From Cercis canadensis (Eukaryota > Streptophyta > Magnoliopsida > Fabales > Fabaceae), in the NCBI GenBank assembly GCA_003255065.1, contig QAOA01008791.1:640235-704234 (forward strand): a stretch of 64,000 nucleotides of DNA. Reading direction: 5' to 3'. The position numbers and the translations under genes were made by a program. The notes below the pieces were generated by a model. That model was not told the DNA's origin. It searched no databases and saw only the letters and a list, made by a program, of their open reading frames with translations. Position 1 is the stretch's first letter. Each line of letters opens with the position of its first letter. This document shows, piece after piece, positions 48,409-61,390 of the stretch.

Positions 48409-48633
48409 CAAACTTAGTGATTTAGCTCAATCAATTCTACACACAAATTAAAGTTAAAAAATTTCTCAAGATCAATATTAAAATTTGGTGTGTACAAACT
48501 CTTTTTTGTGATAGAATTTACAAACTTAGTGATTTAGCTTAATCAATTCTACACACAAATTAAAGTTAAAAAATTTCTCAAGATCAATATTAAAATTTGG
48601 TGTGTACAAACTCTTTTTTTGTGATAGAATTTT
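48409..48633. repeat. 112-bp tandem duplication without an N
   Basis: The segment beginning CAAACTTAGTGATTTAGCT and ending near TTTTTTGTGATAGAATTT occurs at 48409-48520 and 48521-48633. It differs by one substitution and a T-run length. Non-coding. Confidence 0.85.
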
Positions 48634-51600
48634 TTAAATGAATATAAGTATGAATTATAATAAAATATTTTATTTTAAACTAACATTGATAAATCTATAT
48701 TTGGACGATATAATTCACATGGATCCAAATTTAAACTAACATTTCCATTTACCCATCAATTATTTATAAATGATAAATCTTATTACCTATTTATTGAATT
48801 TGACAAATTTTTTCTTTATAAATTCAATTTAACTACAAATGATTTCTTCAAAACAAATTGATTTGTATATTTCAAATATCAAATGATTTGTGACTGAGTT
48901 ATATTAAAATTATTTTTAAGACTTGTAAATTTTATGTTCAAATTTAAATTTATAGTAAAAATGAAAAAAAAAATACTTCAAATGATTTTCTAAGTGATTA
49001 GAAGCCGCATTATAAGACTAAGACTTATCCTGTATGTTGATGTATCAGTTGCGCCCTCAAAATGGTGGAGCTTTGTCAGCGTATCTATTGAACACGACAA
49101 GCCCTTGATATGATACTATAATTTCTTTAGCAGACAGTAGTGTTGTTATCATAGGCAAAGGGAACTTTGCATGTGGCTAAAGACATTTGAAAGAAATGTT
49201 TCACCTTCCTATTTCCAATTGGACCAAATGGAGCTAACCATTCTTGTATTTTTCCCTTTTGCCTCATTTTATTTTTCATAATTAAAGTAGCTTGGTTTTA
49301 TACACCAATCATCGTCTCTCTTAAAGAACTTGAGGCGTGGAAGATTCCATGTCTCCTAACAATGGTAGGGCAGCATTAGCTAGTGAGAATTGTGGTACAT
49401 GTTGCTACTTAATGCACGTTAATAGTACTCACACAAGTGAACTATATATAAAATAAAAAGAAAAATGCTCAATTAAATTCAAATTATACGCTAATTGTGT
49501 CAATATGAATTGGTCTAAAATTAACTAATTTGCAGATAAAATGACTTTAAATAAAGTAGCTCGGTCTTATATATACATATGTCATCAACACCTTTCTCGT
49601 ATTGAACTTGTGGTTTGGAAGATCCCATCTTTCAAACAATGAGAGGGCCAGCACTAACAAGTGAGAAATGTGGCACATGTTCCCTTTTCGGCTGAGAGGA
49701 TTTGAGTTGTTGGTGATGGTCACAATCTTAGGATCAAACTTGGATTTGTTGCCTCTGACGACTCACCCAATGATAGCAGTCATCTACAGTGATGACACCT
49801 TCATAAGCAGTACTATCCCCACAGTTCCTCCAATTATGCTAATCCAATAATACGGACGACAATTTGTCTCCGGATAGAGTCCCATTATTTTTACTCGGTC
49901 GAGCACGGATATAAGACACAAAAAATGGGTATGAGGATATGTAATTTTATGGGGCCGGAGTCGAAGATGGGAAAGTCATTACATAATTTTATTTTGACAA
50001 AACAACATCGTTTTGGCTTAAGGTTTTTCTACTAACATGGTTATATGGGTAAATAGGGCGAGACATGGGATAGATGAACATTCAATGGGGCGGAGATGAG
50101 TCTATTAAAAAATCTCTAGTCGGGGATGGGACATGAGGATGTCCTTAGCGGATGGGGACAGGGAGTGCTTGCCCCACCCCATCCCCTTCCCATTGCCATC
50201 CTTATCCAATAATTTAATTATATGTTTGATAAATTAACAAGTCTAATTTGGAGTTTTATGTCAATAATTGATTCAACTTAAAAATTTAAACTGTTAGGTA
50301 TTTATGAAAGCTCATGAATAATTTTATATTTAATAAGTCCTTGCAAGCAAAAGTTCTTTGAACTTAAAACATGGACAAAACACAGAGTTATACTATGTGC
50401 TAAAATTTTAATTTAATTAGATGTTTGATAAATTAACAAGTCTAATTTGGAGTTTCGAACATAAAAAATAGATTCCGATCACATCAGAGTAGTGTTAGTT
50501 GTACAACTCTTATAAATTTTGAAAATTTGTAATTAGAAGTGTTTTAGTGATTAGACTGAGGGTCATATATTGTGCACTTAACTTGTAAAATGAGATTCTA
50601 TTAGTGGAGTAATTTAGGCATTAGAATGGTTTGGAAAATCTTGGACACGCCGGAAATTGATGGTGATGGTTCATTATTAGTGATGCATTCGGAGACACGG
50701 AGCTTGTCTTACGAGCAAAATTTCCATGCAGGTTGCAGCATCACGTTATAGATATATAGACATAGCTACCTAATAAGTTGTAACCTCACAAGGTTGGATA
50801 AGGAATCAAGAAGATAGATTTTACGTCGTCATATCCAAGAGGTTACAATTAATTTTCTCACAAAGTTAAACCTCTAAATTTGTAGTTATACTTGTGAAAA
50901 ACAAAATGTCAATTTCTTTTTTAATGATTACAATGGAGAAGGGGAAAATCCACATGAGAAGTCATGCAACATTAGAATCACAAACCAACATCACTCGTGC
51001 CTAGTGGCATAGGCTGTGACTACTTGAACAAGTGCTCGTCGTCTAGATTAAAAAAGAAAAGTATGACAATCATATATTATATTTTGTTATTACAAAATAA
51101 TTAATTTTAATTTTTTTGTCTACAAAAATTTAAAGTGAAGAGATACTACACAATTCTAAGTTTAAAATATACCACAGATCTCATAAAAAAATTATAATAA
51201 TATTTATAAATTGTCTACCAAAAAGAACATGTTAGCATTGAGATTCAAAATTAAATTTTACAAGCAAGTTCTAATAATTAATTGTTTAACCCAATACTTC
51301 TTGTTCTTATGCACATTAAATTTATTAATTTATTTTTTTCATTAATTCTTTTTGGGTGAGGGTTAAGTTACTATTTTTTTTATGTTATTCCTTTATGCTA
51401 TATCTCTCTAAGTTGAGTGGGACCCAGTAAAATTTACAGTGTAATTTTTGTGTTATTTTAAAAATATTAAAAAATTGAGTCACTTAATATGTGTTAAAAT
51501 ATATAGTTTCTTATAAAATGTAAAAACGACATGATATAAAAAAACATGTTAAAAAGTAAACTTAAAAGTTATTTTTTGATATATTTTTTATATCGTGTTA

Positions 51601-53658
51601 TTTTTATATTTTATAAAAAATTATTTTAATTTTTTAAAATTTTTACAATAACATTAAAATTATACTGTAACTCTCGTCTCTCGTCAAATCTTTGCATGAG
51701 TGAATGACCTAGCATAACAAAATAACATGATAGCATAGTATTTACTTTTTTTTTTTTGGTACATGAGATTAGGTTATTATTCATTTTTTTCTTCAAATGG
51801 AAGAAGGAGTACAAAGTACAAACACTGTTGTTGGTGATAAGTGAACGTATTCATTATTAAATGGCTCAGGTATTTATCGTTCTACACAGGTGACAGCAAA
51901 CACCCGAACTGGCGAAGTGGAGTCATCATTTTATTTCCGTTCTGCGGCCAACAGAGGAACTGTTCGAGAATGGAAAAAGATAAATGAAGGAGTCAAAAGG
52001 TCAAAGCATGGATCTTATCTCATCTTATAGGATCTCTCTCACACAGACACATATAAATGCTTTTTTTTTTTAAAAAAATATATATATACCCATAATAATA
52101 TCTAAATTTAACTCCACATTGGTATCACGAATGTAAACTAGGGCGTTTGATTATTGATATGCTGATATTAAATCACACACTTACATCATGGGACTCAAAA
52201 TTACCTAAGGATCATAATTTCAATGCACTCAATAAAGTTTCTTGATTCAATATTACACTATATAATTTGAAATTGCATGAATGTGTATATTATTTTATGC
52301 AAATTTTATGATACTATATGAGTATGTTATATTATACTGACGTGATAAACATACGAATTATTATATTTTATTAGATATAAATATAATTTATTTTATTTTA
52401 TTTTCTCAAACAAACTTAAAAATAATTAATGCATACATATTAATTATTCTTATATAATATGATATACTACGTAAATATTAAAAATATTTAAGAAATCTTC
52501 ATTATTTTAATTATGACTTTAAATTTAAATATAAAATTTGTGAGATTAAAAAGCGATTTCAACATTGTTTGATCATAAATTATTTATATATATAATACTA
52601 AACAAGAGTAGGATGCATTATATGGAATGTAAGATTATTTTTAATTCTCATATCAAATTAGTAGATCTTAAATTTCTATTAATTTAAGATTATAGAGGAA
52701 GCAAAGGTTTAGCATACTAAATGCTTCTTTTAAGCTTTAATTGGATCCATTTTATTTGTTGATGGCTTAGATTTCTACACGTCATATCAAGGTTACAACA
52801 GTACAAGAATCATTTCTCATATATATAGTAGAAGTGAATCAAGTGATCAGAGTTATGGGAGGGCCCACTGCCCGACATATCTCAAGTTTGAGTTTTTCAT
52901 AGTGATTTTGTCTTGATACGAGTCTTGCAACCCACGCAAGGACCGGATCAAGCACCCTACGGCCCCATCACTTCTCGTTTGACTCGGATTTGGTATACTG
53001 CATTTCCATAACCTAACTAGTTCCAAACGCCATTTTTCTCACTATTTTAGTGTTTTTCATTATTGACATTTATAAAGAGAATTGTTACTCTTACTATTCT
53101 AAACTCACATATTCTTGTGACTATAGAGCTCAATTATATCTAAATAATTTAGAAAAAAATAAGTTTAAAATTATGATATAGCGTTATGTCAAGATTATAA
53201 TAACAAAAATGTAAGAAAATATTGGTCAAAAATAAAATAATAATACTCATTTCCAAATGGAGTAAATAATAAGGCTAGTCTAGTGTCAAGATTTATAAAC
53301 ATTTAGTTTTTCAAGCATTCAAGATTTTAAGATTATTTTTCTCTTTTTTTCAATGAATAATTTTTTTTGATATTAACTATTTAAATGCTCGCCAATACAA
53401 TAAAATCCAAGACTATTCTATTTACAGTTTAAGTTAGTAAAATTAGTGAGTAGCGCAAAAACAAAAGTTAGAAAGTTAAAGTCGATTACAACTTAATATC
53501 TACAATTTCTTCATATCAAAGTATTTTTTTTTGTTACAAATATGATAATAATAATAATAATAGATTACTTTAATACTATCGAGTTGTGTGTCAGTGACAT
53601 GTCTAGAATCGCACAAAAGAATAAATAGAAAAAGAGTTTTCAATATGTGTGTGTATGT
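48634..53658. other. Gene-poor region with diverged local duplications
   Basis: I find no supportable gene over 5 kb. Old duplications are visible: AAAGTAGCTTGG...GGAAGATTCCATGTC (49285-49400) recurs degenerately at 49553-49690, and ATGTTTGATAAATTAACAAG with TCTAATTTGGAGTTT occurs at 50222-50257 and 50412-50447. A less AT-rich patch at 49855-50215 (repeated GGGGATGGGA-like motifs) looks like transposon debris. A foldback lies near 51490-51630. Confidence 0.45.
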
Positions 53659-53759
53659 GTTTTATCTGAATAAAAAAAGAAAAAGAAAAAAGGTAAACTA
53701 TTACTTATNGTTTTATTTGAATAAAAAAAGAAAAAGAAAAAAGGTAAACTATTACTTAT
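53659..53759. repeat. 50-bp near-identical tandem copy split by an N (likely assembly artefact)
   Basis: GTTTTATCTGAATAAAAAAA and on to GGTAAACTATTACTTAT (53659-53708) is repeated at 53710-53759 with one substitution. The N at 53709 separates the copies exactly. Confidence 0.85.
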
Positions 53760-54637
53760 TTAGTGGAGATAGTATTTGTAGTAATATCAATAAAATTGGT
53801 CATGATATGTACGTGGAGGCATAATATTCATGTTAAGGCAAATAACTCAACCTTCTAAAGGATTATGACGATAGCATTGTTAATAGTATAAACTAGAGAA
53901 AAAAAACTTGTTCAACCAATCAAAGTCTAGGTATTATATTTTTTTTTTCTTATATTATATATATAGTCTATGTATTATAACTTCACTTTATGTAATTATT
54001 ACTAGAAAAGAGTGATACTTTATACAATTATATACTCATGTTAGATCAAGCACGAAGTTTTTACTTTTTCCTATTTGGGTCTTAAAAGTTTTTCATAAAA
54101 AAGTGCAAAATGAATGGAACTAAAACTCCAAAGCCAGACCTTTTTGTTTGGTGGGTCAGAAAAAATGGACCTTGAAAGGAAGATACACAAACGGAGGTGC
54201 CATCCATGTTGGGCCCTGTCTTAAGAGTTTAGTAAGTGTTGTTGCTTATTCTATTTTACAATGGGCTTCTTCATTTTATATGACTGCCCCCAAACCTAAT
54301 TGAGGTTTTGAATTAGGAGTGAGAAGAGAGTGGGTTGGGCTTTAACATATCATACCATTTACAAATGAATCCACTTTGTTAATACTAGATGGTAACCAGC
54401 CATGGTTTAGTGGTTATGAATTCCGCTTTTTACTAAACTTTTGGTACCGAGGAGAATTAGGTGTAAAGTACTTGATATTTCATATTGCAATTATAATTTT
54501 GAAATTAGGTTAGGCAATTTTAATTGTAAAATTTTTACCAAAATTGCAACACTCAGAGTTACGCAGAAGAATCTCTAAAAAAAAAAAAAAGAATCTATGA
54601 CGTGATGACACTATTGAGTGTTGACTATGTTCAGTGC
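53760..54637. other. Gene-free stretch
   Basis: AT-rich DNA with no recognised gene or repeat. Confidence 0.4.
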
Positions 54638-54860
54638 TATAGTGTCGCATTTTGGCCTCTTAGTTCTGCAATTGGCCCTTTGGAGTTCCGCAATTGGCCA
54701 TTTGGAGTTTTGCAATTTGGTCTATTGGAGTTCCGCAATTTGCTCTTTTGAGTTCCCCTTGGATTTCTGCAATTTAGCCTTTAGTCCCTATTTAGTGCCG
54801 CAATTTCAAACATGTTTAGTGCTGTAATTTGAACTTGGTCGGTTGTTGAGTACCACAATT
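54638..54860. repeat. Degenerate minisatellite (GGAGTTCCGCAATTTGG)n
   Basis: GTTCTGCAATTGGCC, GGAGTTCCGCAATTGGCC, GGAGTTTTGCAATTTGG, GGAGTTCCGCAATTTG and further decayed copies (TTTCTGCAATTTAGCC, GTGCCGCAATTTC, GTGCTGTAATTTG) follow each other at roughly 22-30-base spacing. No coding role is apparent. Confidence 0.7.
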
Positions 54861-56135
54861 TCTCCAATTGTGACATTCAACAAGATTCTCTCCCCATCCT
54901 TCATAAAAAAAATAAAAAATTTAAAACTGTGTGAAAATTGTTTCAAAAGTACCATATCTATGTAATTAAGATGAAAAACTACATTATTAAAGTACTTGAT
55001 CTGCAAGTGTTGAGCATCCTTTTTATGAAACACATAAATCAGTGTTGGCATATCTTTTTTGTTAATATTATGAGTATCTTTACTTTATCCAATTGAATGT
55101 AAGACTAATCTCGTTAGATAAGTGTTGGCATATCTAAATTGCTACTATAGCTATAGTAATTCATGTTTAAGTAGGTGGGTCAATAAAGTAAACTGAGACT
55201 GTTTTTGCAATAGAAAATAAAATCTCTAAGGTTCGATATAAGCAAAGAGTGAACAGTCGAGTTCATAATGCATGTGATCTAGGTTCAATAATTCAGGTTT
55301 TCATTAAAAAATAAATTTACTTTATAAAATTATTTATGAGTAATATATATTGTATGCATATAAATAGAAAAAGGAATAATTTATACTTCCTACCATCTTT
55401 TCAAAAAAAAAAAAAGTAAAAGATCATATAATTTTCTTGATTTTTATTTTCTAAACCTTAAAATGAAATTTAACATATTCTTCTTGTGACCTTAGACTTG
55501 AATGGGGCAATGATAATGCTGCTGGTACCCCTATTATTTTGAACCAAAAATAGTAAAGAACAGCCCTTTGTGGAAGTTCAATATGAACCCCTACTGTAAC
55601 AATCACAGAAGCCCTTCACTTACTTGACAGCTCCACCATACATGTCTTTTTTTTATTATTATTATAACTGTAAAATTTGGCTTAAAGAAACTTTTAATTA
55701 ATTATGCATAATTCCTTTTTTGTTTGTTTAATTACAAAGAAATGAGCACCATATCCACATGCTTCATGCATGTTTTGTCTTCAAAGGTGACACTTGTAAC
55801 AGATATGACAAAAAACATTAGCATAAGGAAACGTGTTGCACCAAGTAAAAGTTTTTTTCATTTTCTTTGCAGAAAGCATTTGTACCCTCAGCGTACCACA
55901 CACAAAGTTGCTCGAAGAAAAGCAAGAAAACAAGCTGCAACTTCTGAATGGCAGCGGCCACAACGAGTACGGAGTTCTGGATATTTTCACATAAAAAAAA
56001 AAAATACTCATTTCTCCCTAGAAAATGCAATAGACACAAGTATAAGAAGTCGTGTGATTACAAAAAGAAAAGCAGAGCAAGAGGCGGAGGAATTGGGTGG
56101 CTTTGGAGAAGAAAGACAGAGGAGAAGAAGAAAGC
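54861..56135. other. Upstream region of the BZR-like gene
   Basis: The left half is AT-rich without features. From about 55860 the DNA is richer in G and contains a lysine/arginine-rich open frame that closes inside the BZR-like first exon in another frame. I read it as 5' leader sequence, not a gene. Confidence 0.4.
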
Positions 56136-57059
56136 ATGGCTGAGAAGCGGAAGAAAGGATGCATCAAAGCAAGTAAAGGGCCTTGGATAGTTCACCGCAC
56201 CAACAAAGATGGCAGTCTTGCTACCCGGTATCGGTTCCCAACGGAGAAAGAGCGGCAAAATAATAAGCAAAGGGAGCGTAACCGCAGGACAATGACAAAA
56301 AAGATATTTGCTGGGCTCCGGAAACATGGAAACTATAAGCTTCCTAAGCATGCCGACATGAATGACTTGCTTATGGGGCTATGTGCAGAAGCTGGGTGGC
56401 ATGTTGAAGAGGATGGCACCGTTTATAGAAAGGTGAAGTCAAAGTACCATTCTTGTTTTCTACTTCTTCTCAACCTTTTTATTTCTCTTCAATTAAAAGT
56501 CCACTCATCTCTTCTTTGTTTTCATTCAAAGTTATTTATTTATTTATTTATTTTTTGATATGAATTAAAGACTTAAAATATTATTTTACTTGACAGGGAA
56601 GTACATTAGAAGTATCAGACATGATCAACAAGAGCTTCATTAATATTGATACGGAAGATGATGCTTATTGTCAATGCATTAATGANTGTTGAAGAGGATG
56701 GCACCGTTTATAGAAAGGTGAAGTCAAACCATTTTTGTTTTCTACTTCTTCTCAACCTTTTTATTTCTCTTCAATTAAAAGTCTACTCATCTCTTCTTTG
56801 TTTTCATTCAAAGTTATTTATTTATTTATTTTTGATATGAATTAAAGACTGAAAATATTATTTTACTTGACAGGGAAGTACGTTAGAAGTATCACACATG
56901 ATCAACAAGAGCTCCATTAATATTGATACGGAAGATGATGCTTATTGCCAATGCATTAATGAAATGCCATCCAATGATATGGAAGGATATTCTTCAAGAA
57001 TATATTCATTAGTTGAGGAGGAGCATAATCATGATCTTAATCTTGAACTCTCACTCTAG
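56136..57059 (+). CDS. Miniature BES1/BZR1-domain protein with C-terminal EAR-like motif
   Basis: Exon 1 is 56136-56432 and exon 2 is 56874-57059, giving 160 residues. The intervening DNA includes an assembly duplicate of the intron and exon ends. Residues ~47-99 match the DNA-binding domain of brassinosteroid regulators BZR1/BES1: [47 protein letters not shown]. Normal BZR proteins are about 280-340 residues and continue with a Ser-rich GSK3-phosphorylated region, a 14-3-3 site and a PEST stretch; none is present. Instead a short tail ([14 protein letters not shown] and an acidic segment) ends in DLNLELSL, an LxLxL EAR-type repression motif. It may be a constitutive repressor lacking BIN2 control, or a decaying copy. 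The ATG at 56136 has good context. DNA-binding homology is confident; function is inferred. Confidence 0.82.
56402..56962. repeat. ~280-bp near-identical tandem copy split by an N inside the BZR-like gene
   Basis: Bases 56402-56685 (end of exon 1, intron, most of exon 2) recur at 56687-56962 with a few substitutions and shorter A/T-runs. The single N at 56686 marks the junction. The left copy stops mid-exon at AATGA and the right copy starts mid-exon 1 at TGTTGAAGAGG, so neither is a biological exon repeat. The right copy carries the complete 3' end of the gene. Confidence 0.88.
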
Positions 57060-58377
57060 TTTTCTAGAAATAGAAAAATACAAGAGGTGATGTAATGATT
57101 ATGTTAAATCTTGACCTCTTTAAGTTTTTTGGAAATCGAAAACAAGTTATACCAGTAGTTAGGGAAAAAAAAATGCAAAAGGATTTAGGGTTTAGATGAG
57201 TGGATTAGGTTCTGCTCACTATGTTAAATTGAAGTTGAAGTAGCATACAAAATAATGTTATCAAGCTGATCTTCAATTTTGTCATCTTTAAAAAGCACGA
57301 GATTTATGACTACATATTCTAGCGGTTTCCATCGTTGCTTGTTATAAAGATAACTGAAGTTGAAAATTGAGTTGACAAAATTCTAAAGTGAATTGATTAG
57401 AATGCTAGTGACTTTTCCATTATAGTGCATGATAAAATTTAGTGATTAATTATGTACCAATTTAGCAAAACTTGAAGAAAGATATGTCAAAGTGATTATA
57501 AGAACAAAATGGAAGGAAAAAGAATGGACCTAATAAATCTAACATCCATGACCATGAATGCATTATGTACAACGAGTAGAGATAAGCCAGTTCCAAATTC
57601 CTGCGTGAGGAGGGCTAGAATCTTGAACACTCCCACTAAAAGAAAAGAAGAAAAAAAAAAAAAAAAGCTAGCGTTGTCCTCCAACTTGTATCATGTTCTC
57701 AAGAGTAGTCCAACTTTTCAATTTCAGCAAAGAAAAGAAATCTAAGAAACCTCCACAAGTTTGATGGTTGAGGAAAACAGTAGTATTTCATATGCTCCTG
57801 TCTAGATTTCTAAACAATTCCTCTGGTATCTAGTACCACATATTTTAAATGATTAAGGCCCAAAAGCCTCAGTTTTACTAGTAAAGATCAGTACTTTGAA
57901 CAAATGTACATGTGTTAAAAATACATCTAACAGTAAATGGGCGGACCAGTTAGGGTGGCAACAAGTGCAAGTGGTTAGAAATCTGGATACTCTAGAGTGA
58001 TCTTGATACTAATTAGAGCCTTCATTGATGCGTAAGACAAGACAAACATGCTCTTTGCAACTTCAGTATATTTAGCTTAAAGCTAAAAAATATCATTTCA
58101 TATGAATAGGATACATTTTATAGAGTGTACTCAGAAGAAATCAAACAAATATAAACTATCTTTGTTTCCTTTCTATCCCTGTCTATAAGAAACTAGATCT
58201 TAATATGGAACCTGAGCATTGAGATCTTCTCGTCATTTCAGTGGGGAGTCTCTTCACTTTTTATAGGCAGTCAGCCCTGGGTCAGAAGAACTAACAGCAG
58301 CAGATTATGCTACTCTCTCTAAAATGCAGAGATCAGCTGCTACAACCATCCAAGAATGTTGACTACTGCAATGGCAT
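57060..58377. other. Region between the BZR-like and TBL genes
   Basis: Both genes transcribe toward this stretch, so it holds their 3' ends. No other gene was recognised; an A-run lies at 57650-57666. Confidence 0.45.
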
Positions 58378-61300
58378 TTATAAGAAGTGGAATAGTAACT
58401 CATTCCACACATCAGGTACCCCTGGCAAGCACCAATGTATGCAATCAGAGTAAGATGCAGGGTTTGACAATTGTTCCGGTCGCAGGGTCTCCCAAAACTT
58501 GCGGAAGATGGACGGGTGACCATCCTTTCGATATTCTGATAGCTGAGTTATGTTGAGGACTGAAACTTTTGAATTCAACCTGCGTAGGATTTTCTCCACC
58601 ATGCGCATTGTAGGCAAATCAGAACCACTTCCCCAATAGCTCTGCAAATCAATGGGATTCTTCTCCCCGTAACAGTTTCCCTCACTTTCTGGTTTCCACT
58701 CTCGGCTCCTGAATGAGAATAGAGCTCAGTAAGAAATATACAGCAAGGGAATTTCAATTCCCTAAATTGTTGTCTGGATGCTTAGATCCAAGTGTGGCAA
58801 TCATGACTTGAGAAAGTATCCTTTTATTCATCTTATGGGATGCAAGGCATTCAAGCAGCAAAATTTGGGAACTGAGTTGTATTACAAATCAACACAATAT
58901 CAATAGGAAATGGGATACTACATGATAATGATATGCCCACGAGTTGGCTTCACGTGCATCACATTTAATTAGCTCTCACGTTTCTGGTGCGCAGAGTGGC
59001 ACTATTTGTCTTTCCACTTGAGTATTAAATTTTACCCAGAGTTACTCATAAACTATGTAGGTGTCCTTCAATTTCACACATTTTACTTGTCCACTTCCAA
59101 GAGGCAGCCAATTACAGTACATGCTTTATCAAACAGTTCAAATGTATATTACGCAAACTATTTAGACTAACCTGTTACTACTTGCCATATGAGAAAAAGG
59201 GTGTTGTCCATGTCCTTCAATAATATTAACATCAACAAGGGGTTTAGTGTCCAACAAGTCTGAATAAATTGTTAAAAATAAAATAAAATCTTAAACAAAA
59301 TCTAGTAAGATTTTGTGACAATGCCAAAGTTGGACAGACGATTCTCGTCATGACAGGCAATAACATTGAGTCTGAATTGGGCTAATCCAAAATGAAACAA
59401 ATTTATGAGATGAATGACAATTATTGACTTAATTCTGAAAAAGTTACTGAGAATCCAGTGCAACCAATGGTCTAGACCAGCCACAAACAACATTTTCCTT
59501 TAGGCCTAAGCTAATATGTCATCTGAATAAAGAATGAACATATCCCCCTATATATCAACAAAGGTTAATTCTAAATTCCTAGTGGCAGTTGATCATCATC
59601 ATACAATATCTAAATACATTAAAACATGGGGAACGGCTGCTCACCACAAATGTGTTGGGGACATGGTCACGAAAAAGACGCGCTTCTTAAGGGGATCAAC
59701 TTTAGAAGATACCCAGTCTGCCCAGGCCCCCATGGCCAACTCCATGGCTCCTAGCCCATCTAATTCTTCACAAGTTCCATTTTCTTCAGCAGTCCATCTG
59801 CAGAAGTACAAGTCACAATTATAATAGAATGGACAAATCTTTCCTTATAAAATTGGTACATGGATGAACTGATACAGACAATAGCTTGACTGGGCCTTGT
59901 CTCCACCACAAGTAAGTGTTAAAAACAAGTATATCAGCATGCTCCCACTTTGATGCATGCTTAAGAACTGAATCTGGACGCATTATCCGTTCATCTAATC
60001 TATGATTCACTGGATCATCAGAATTAGACTCGACAAGAAGTGGAGCCCAAAGGAATTCCACAGTTGCATTGTACTCCTGCAAATTGATATAAAGTTCACA
60101 CGGCCGCAAGTTAATGAATTCAGGCATGGTAATAGTCATAGCTATGGGCAAGAAGGCCTCATCACCCCAAGTTCTGAGAACATCCTATAGCTTCAAAATT
60201 AATTAATGGTTTAAATGTTTATAAGAAATATTGTTGAACACTGAAATCATTATGAATCCACATATAATACGGCACAGGTATGGGTAACTACTGTCAAAAG
60301 CTCACTCGTACAACATTTTCTGGGGTAGGGTTTGTGCTTACCTCTGCTCTGAAAATGGTAAGAGGGGCATTTGGTGTAATTGATCTCTTATGCTCCGGAA
60401 TCACAGACTGTAACAAACATATCATAGATATCCATTGCCCTCTATTTAGTGAATCTCCAACAAACATTAGCCTTTTATTTCTCAACTTCTCCCACATTTC
60501 TGTGACATTCCATCTGTTTAAGACAAGGAATTAGTGAAACCTACCAAAAAGAACCCACATGTCATCTAATTTATTACCATTTCTAATTCTGGAACAAACT
60601 CCAATTCCACATTTCTACATCGAACCCTACAAATTCAAACTTACTCCTATAAAGGAAAACAAGTAAACGACCATAATAAAATTTCCAATTCAGGCATTCA
60701 ATCTCATGACATGCCACCGACAAAACCATGGCATGACCATGACTAGAAGAAAACAACGCTACGAAAAAGAAAAGCACCTCTTCAAATTGCAGTTATGGGG
60801 TTGCCATCTCCAGTTCTGGTACCCCAAATCAGAGCGTCCATGCTTGTGACAAGCCAATTGGTCTGACATATAAGGGCAACGCGACCCATTGTATAATGGG
60901 TGTGAAGTATTATCAAAAACCCATTTGCCCGAGAACACATCACAGCTTTCAGAACTCATTCTTCTGTGACTGGGTTTCTGTGAATGGTCAACCCATGAAA
61001 TTTTCCGGCCACTGTACTCTTTTGTGGAGTTGCATCTACTGAATCTGTCCAGAATCTCTAAAATCAGAGAAACACACTTAAACATATTTCCCAAATTTCA
61101 AAGAGAAAGCAAAAATCAAAGACAAAGAAAAGAAATTGAGCAAAAACCCATCAAGTTTTCAGTATTAGCAAGTTGTCATCAACCATACCTGCAGCTCGCT
61201 TTAGCTCACCACCAGAGAGATTGGGTTTAACATAAGTGATTGGAACTCGTTGATGATTAAGAACATGATCTGGGTTTTCATGGATTTGTTGAATGCTGTG

Positions 61301-61390
61301 TTCACTGTGGAGGGTTGAGAAGACTATGAACACAAGGAAGAAAAGCACAAGCAAAGGAAAATGCGCTTTCTTTCTGTTCCACCTCTGCAT
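58378..61390 (-). CDS. TBL34: TBL34/35-type xylan O-acetyltransferase, six exons
   Basis: Exons (minus): 61189-61390, 60778-61057, 60342-60513, 59880-60076, 59645-59797, 58378-58708; frame is kept across all joins, giving 444 residues. This is a type II Golgi membrane protein: short basic N-terminus (MQRWNRKK), one transmembrane helix at ~11-27, then the TBL domain ([11 protein letters not shown]) and the PC-esterase domain. The esterase motif is [11 protein letters not shown] with GDS at 180-182, and the DxxH motif is D423-C-I-H426. TBL family members transfer acetyl groups to cell-wall xylan; TBL34 and TBL35 are reported to make 3-O- and 2,3-di-O-acetyl xylosyl residues. The stretch [18 protein letters not shown] after W-W-R-Q-G-P-V-K is what I associate with the TBL34/35 pair. 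Intact, no anomalies. Confidence 0.93.

Noticed and set aside
46944-48633. CRISPR-like or regulatory tandem arrays
   Set aside because: Only two copies each, no spacers, and this is a plant nuclear genome; simple duplications or assembly overlap explain them.
55724-56143. 139-codon Lys/Arg-rich plus frame before the BZR-like gene
   Set aside because: No recognisable domain, low-complexity basic composition, and it runs out of frame into the BZR-like exon; most likely leader sequence.
56597-56685. An extra BZR-like exon before the N
   Set aside because: It is the left assembly copy of exon 2, truncated at the N; counting it would invent a duplicated exon.
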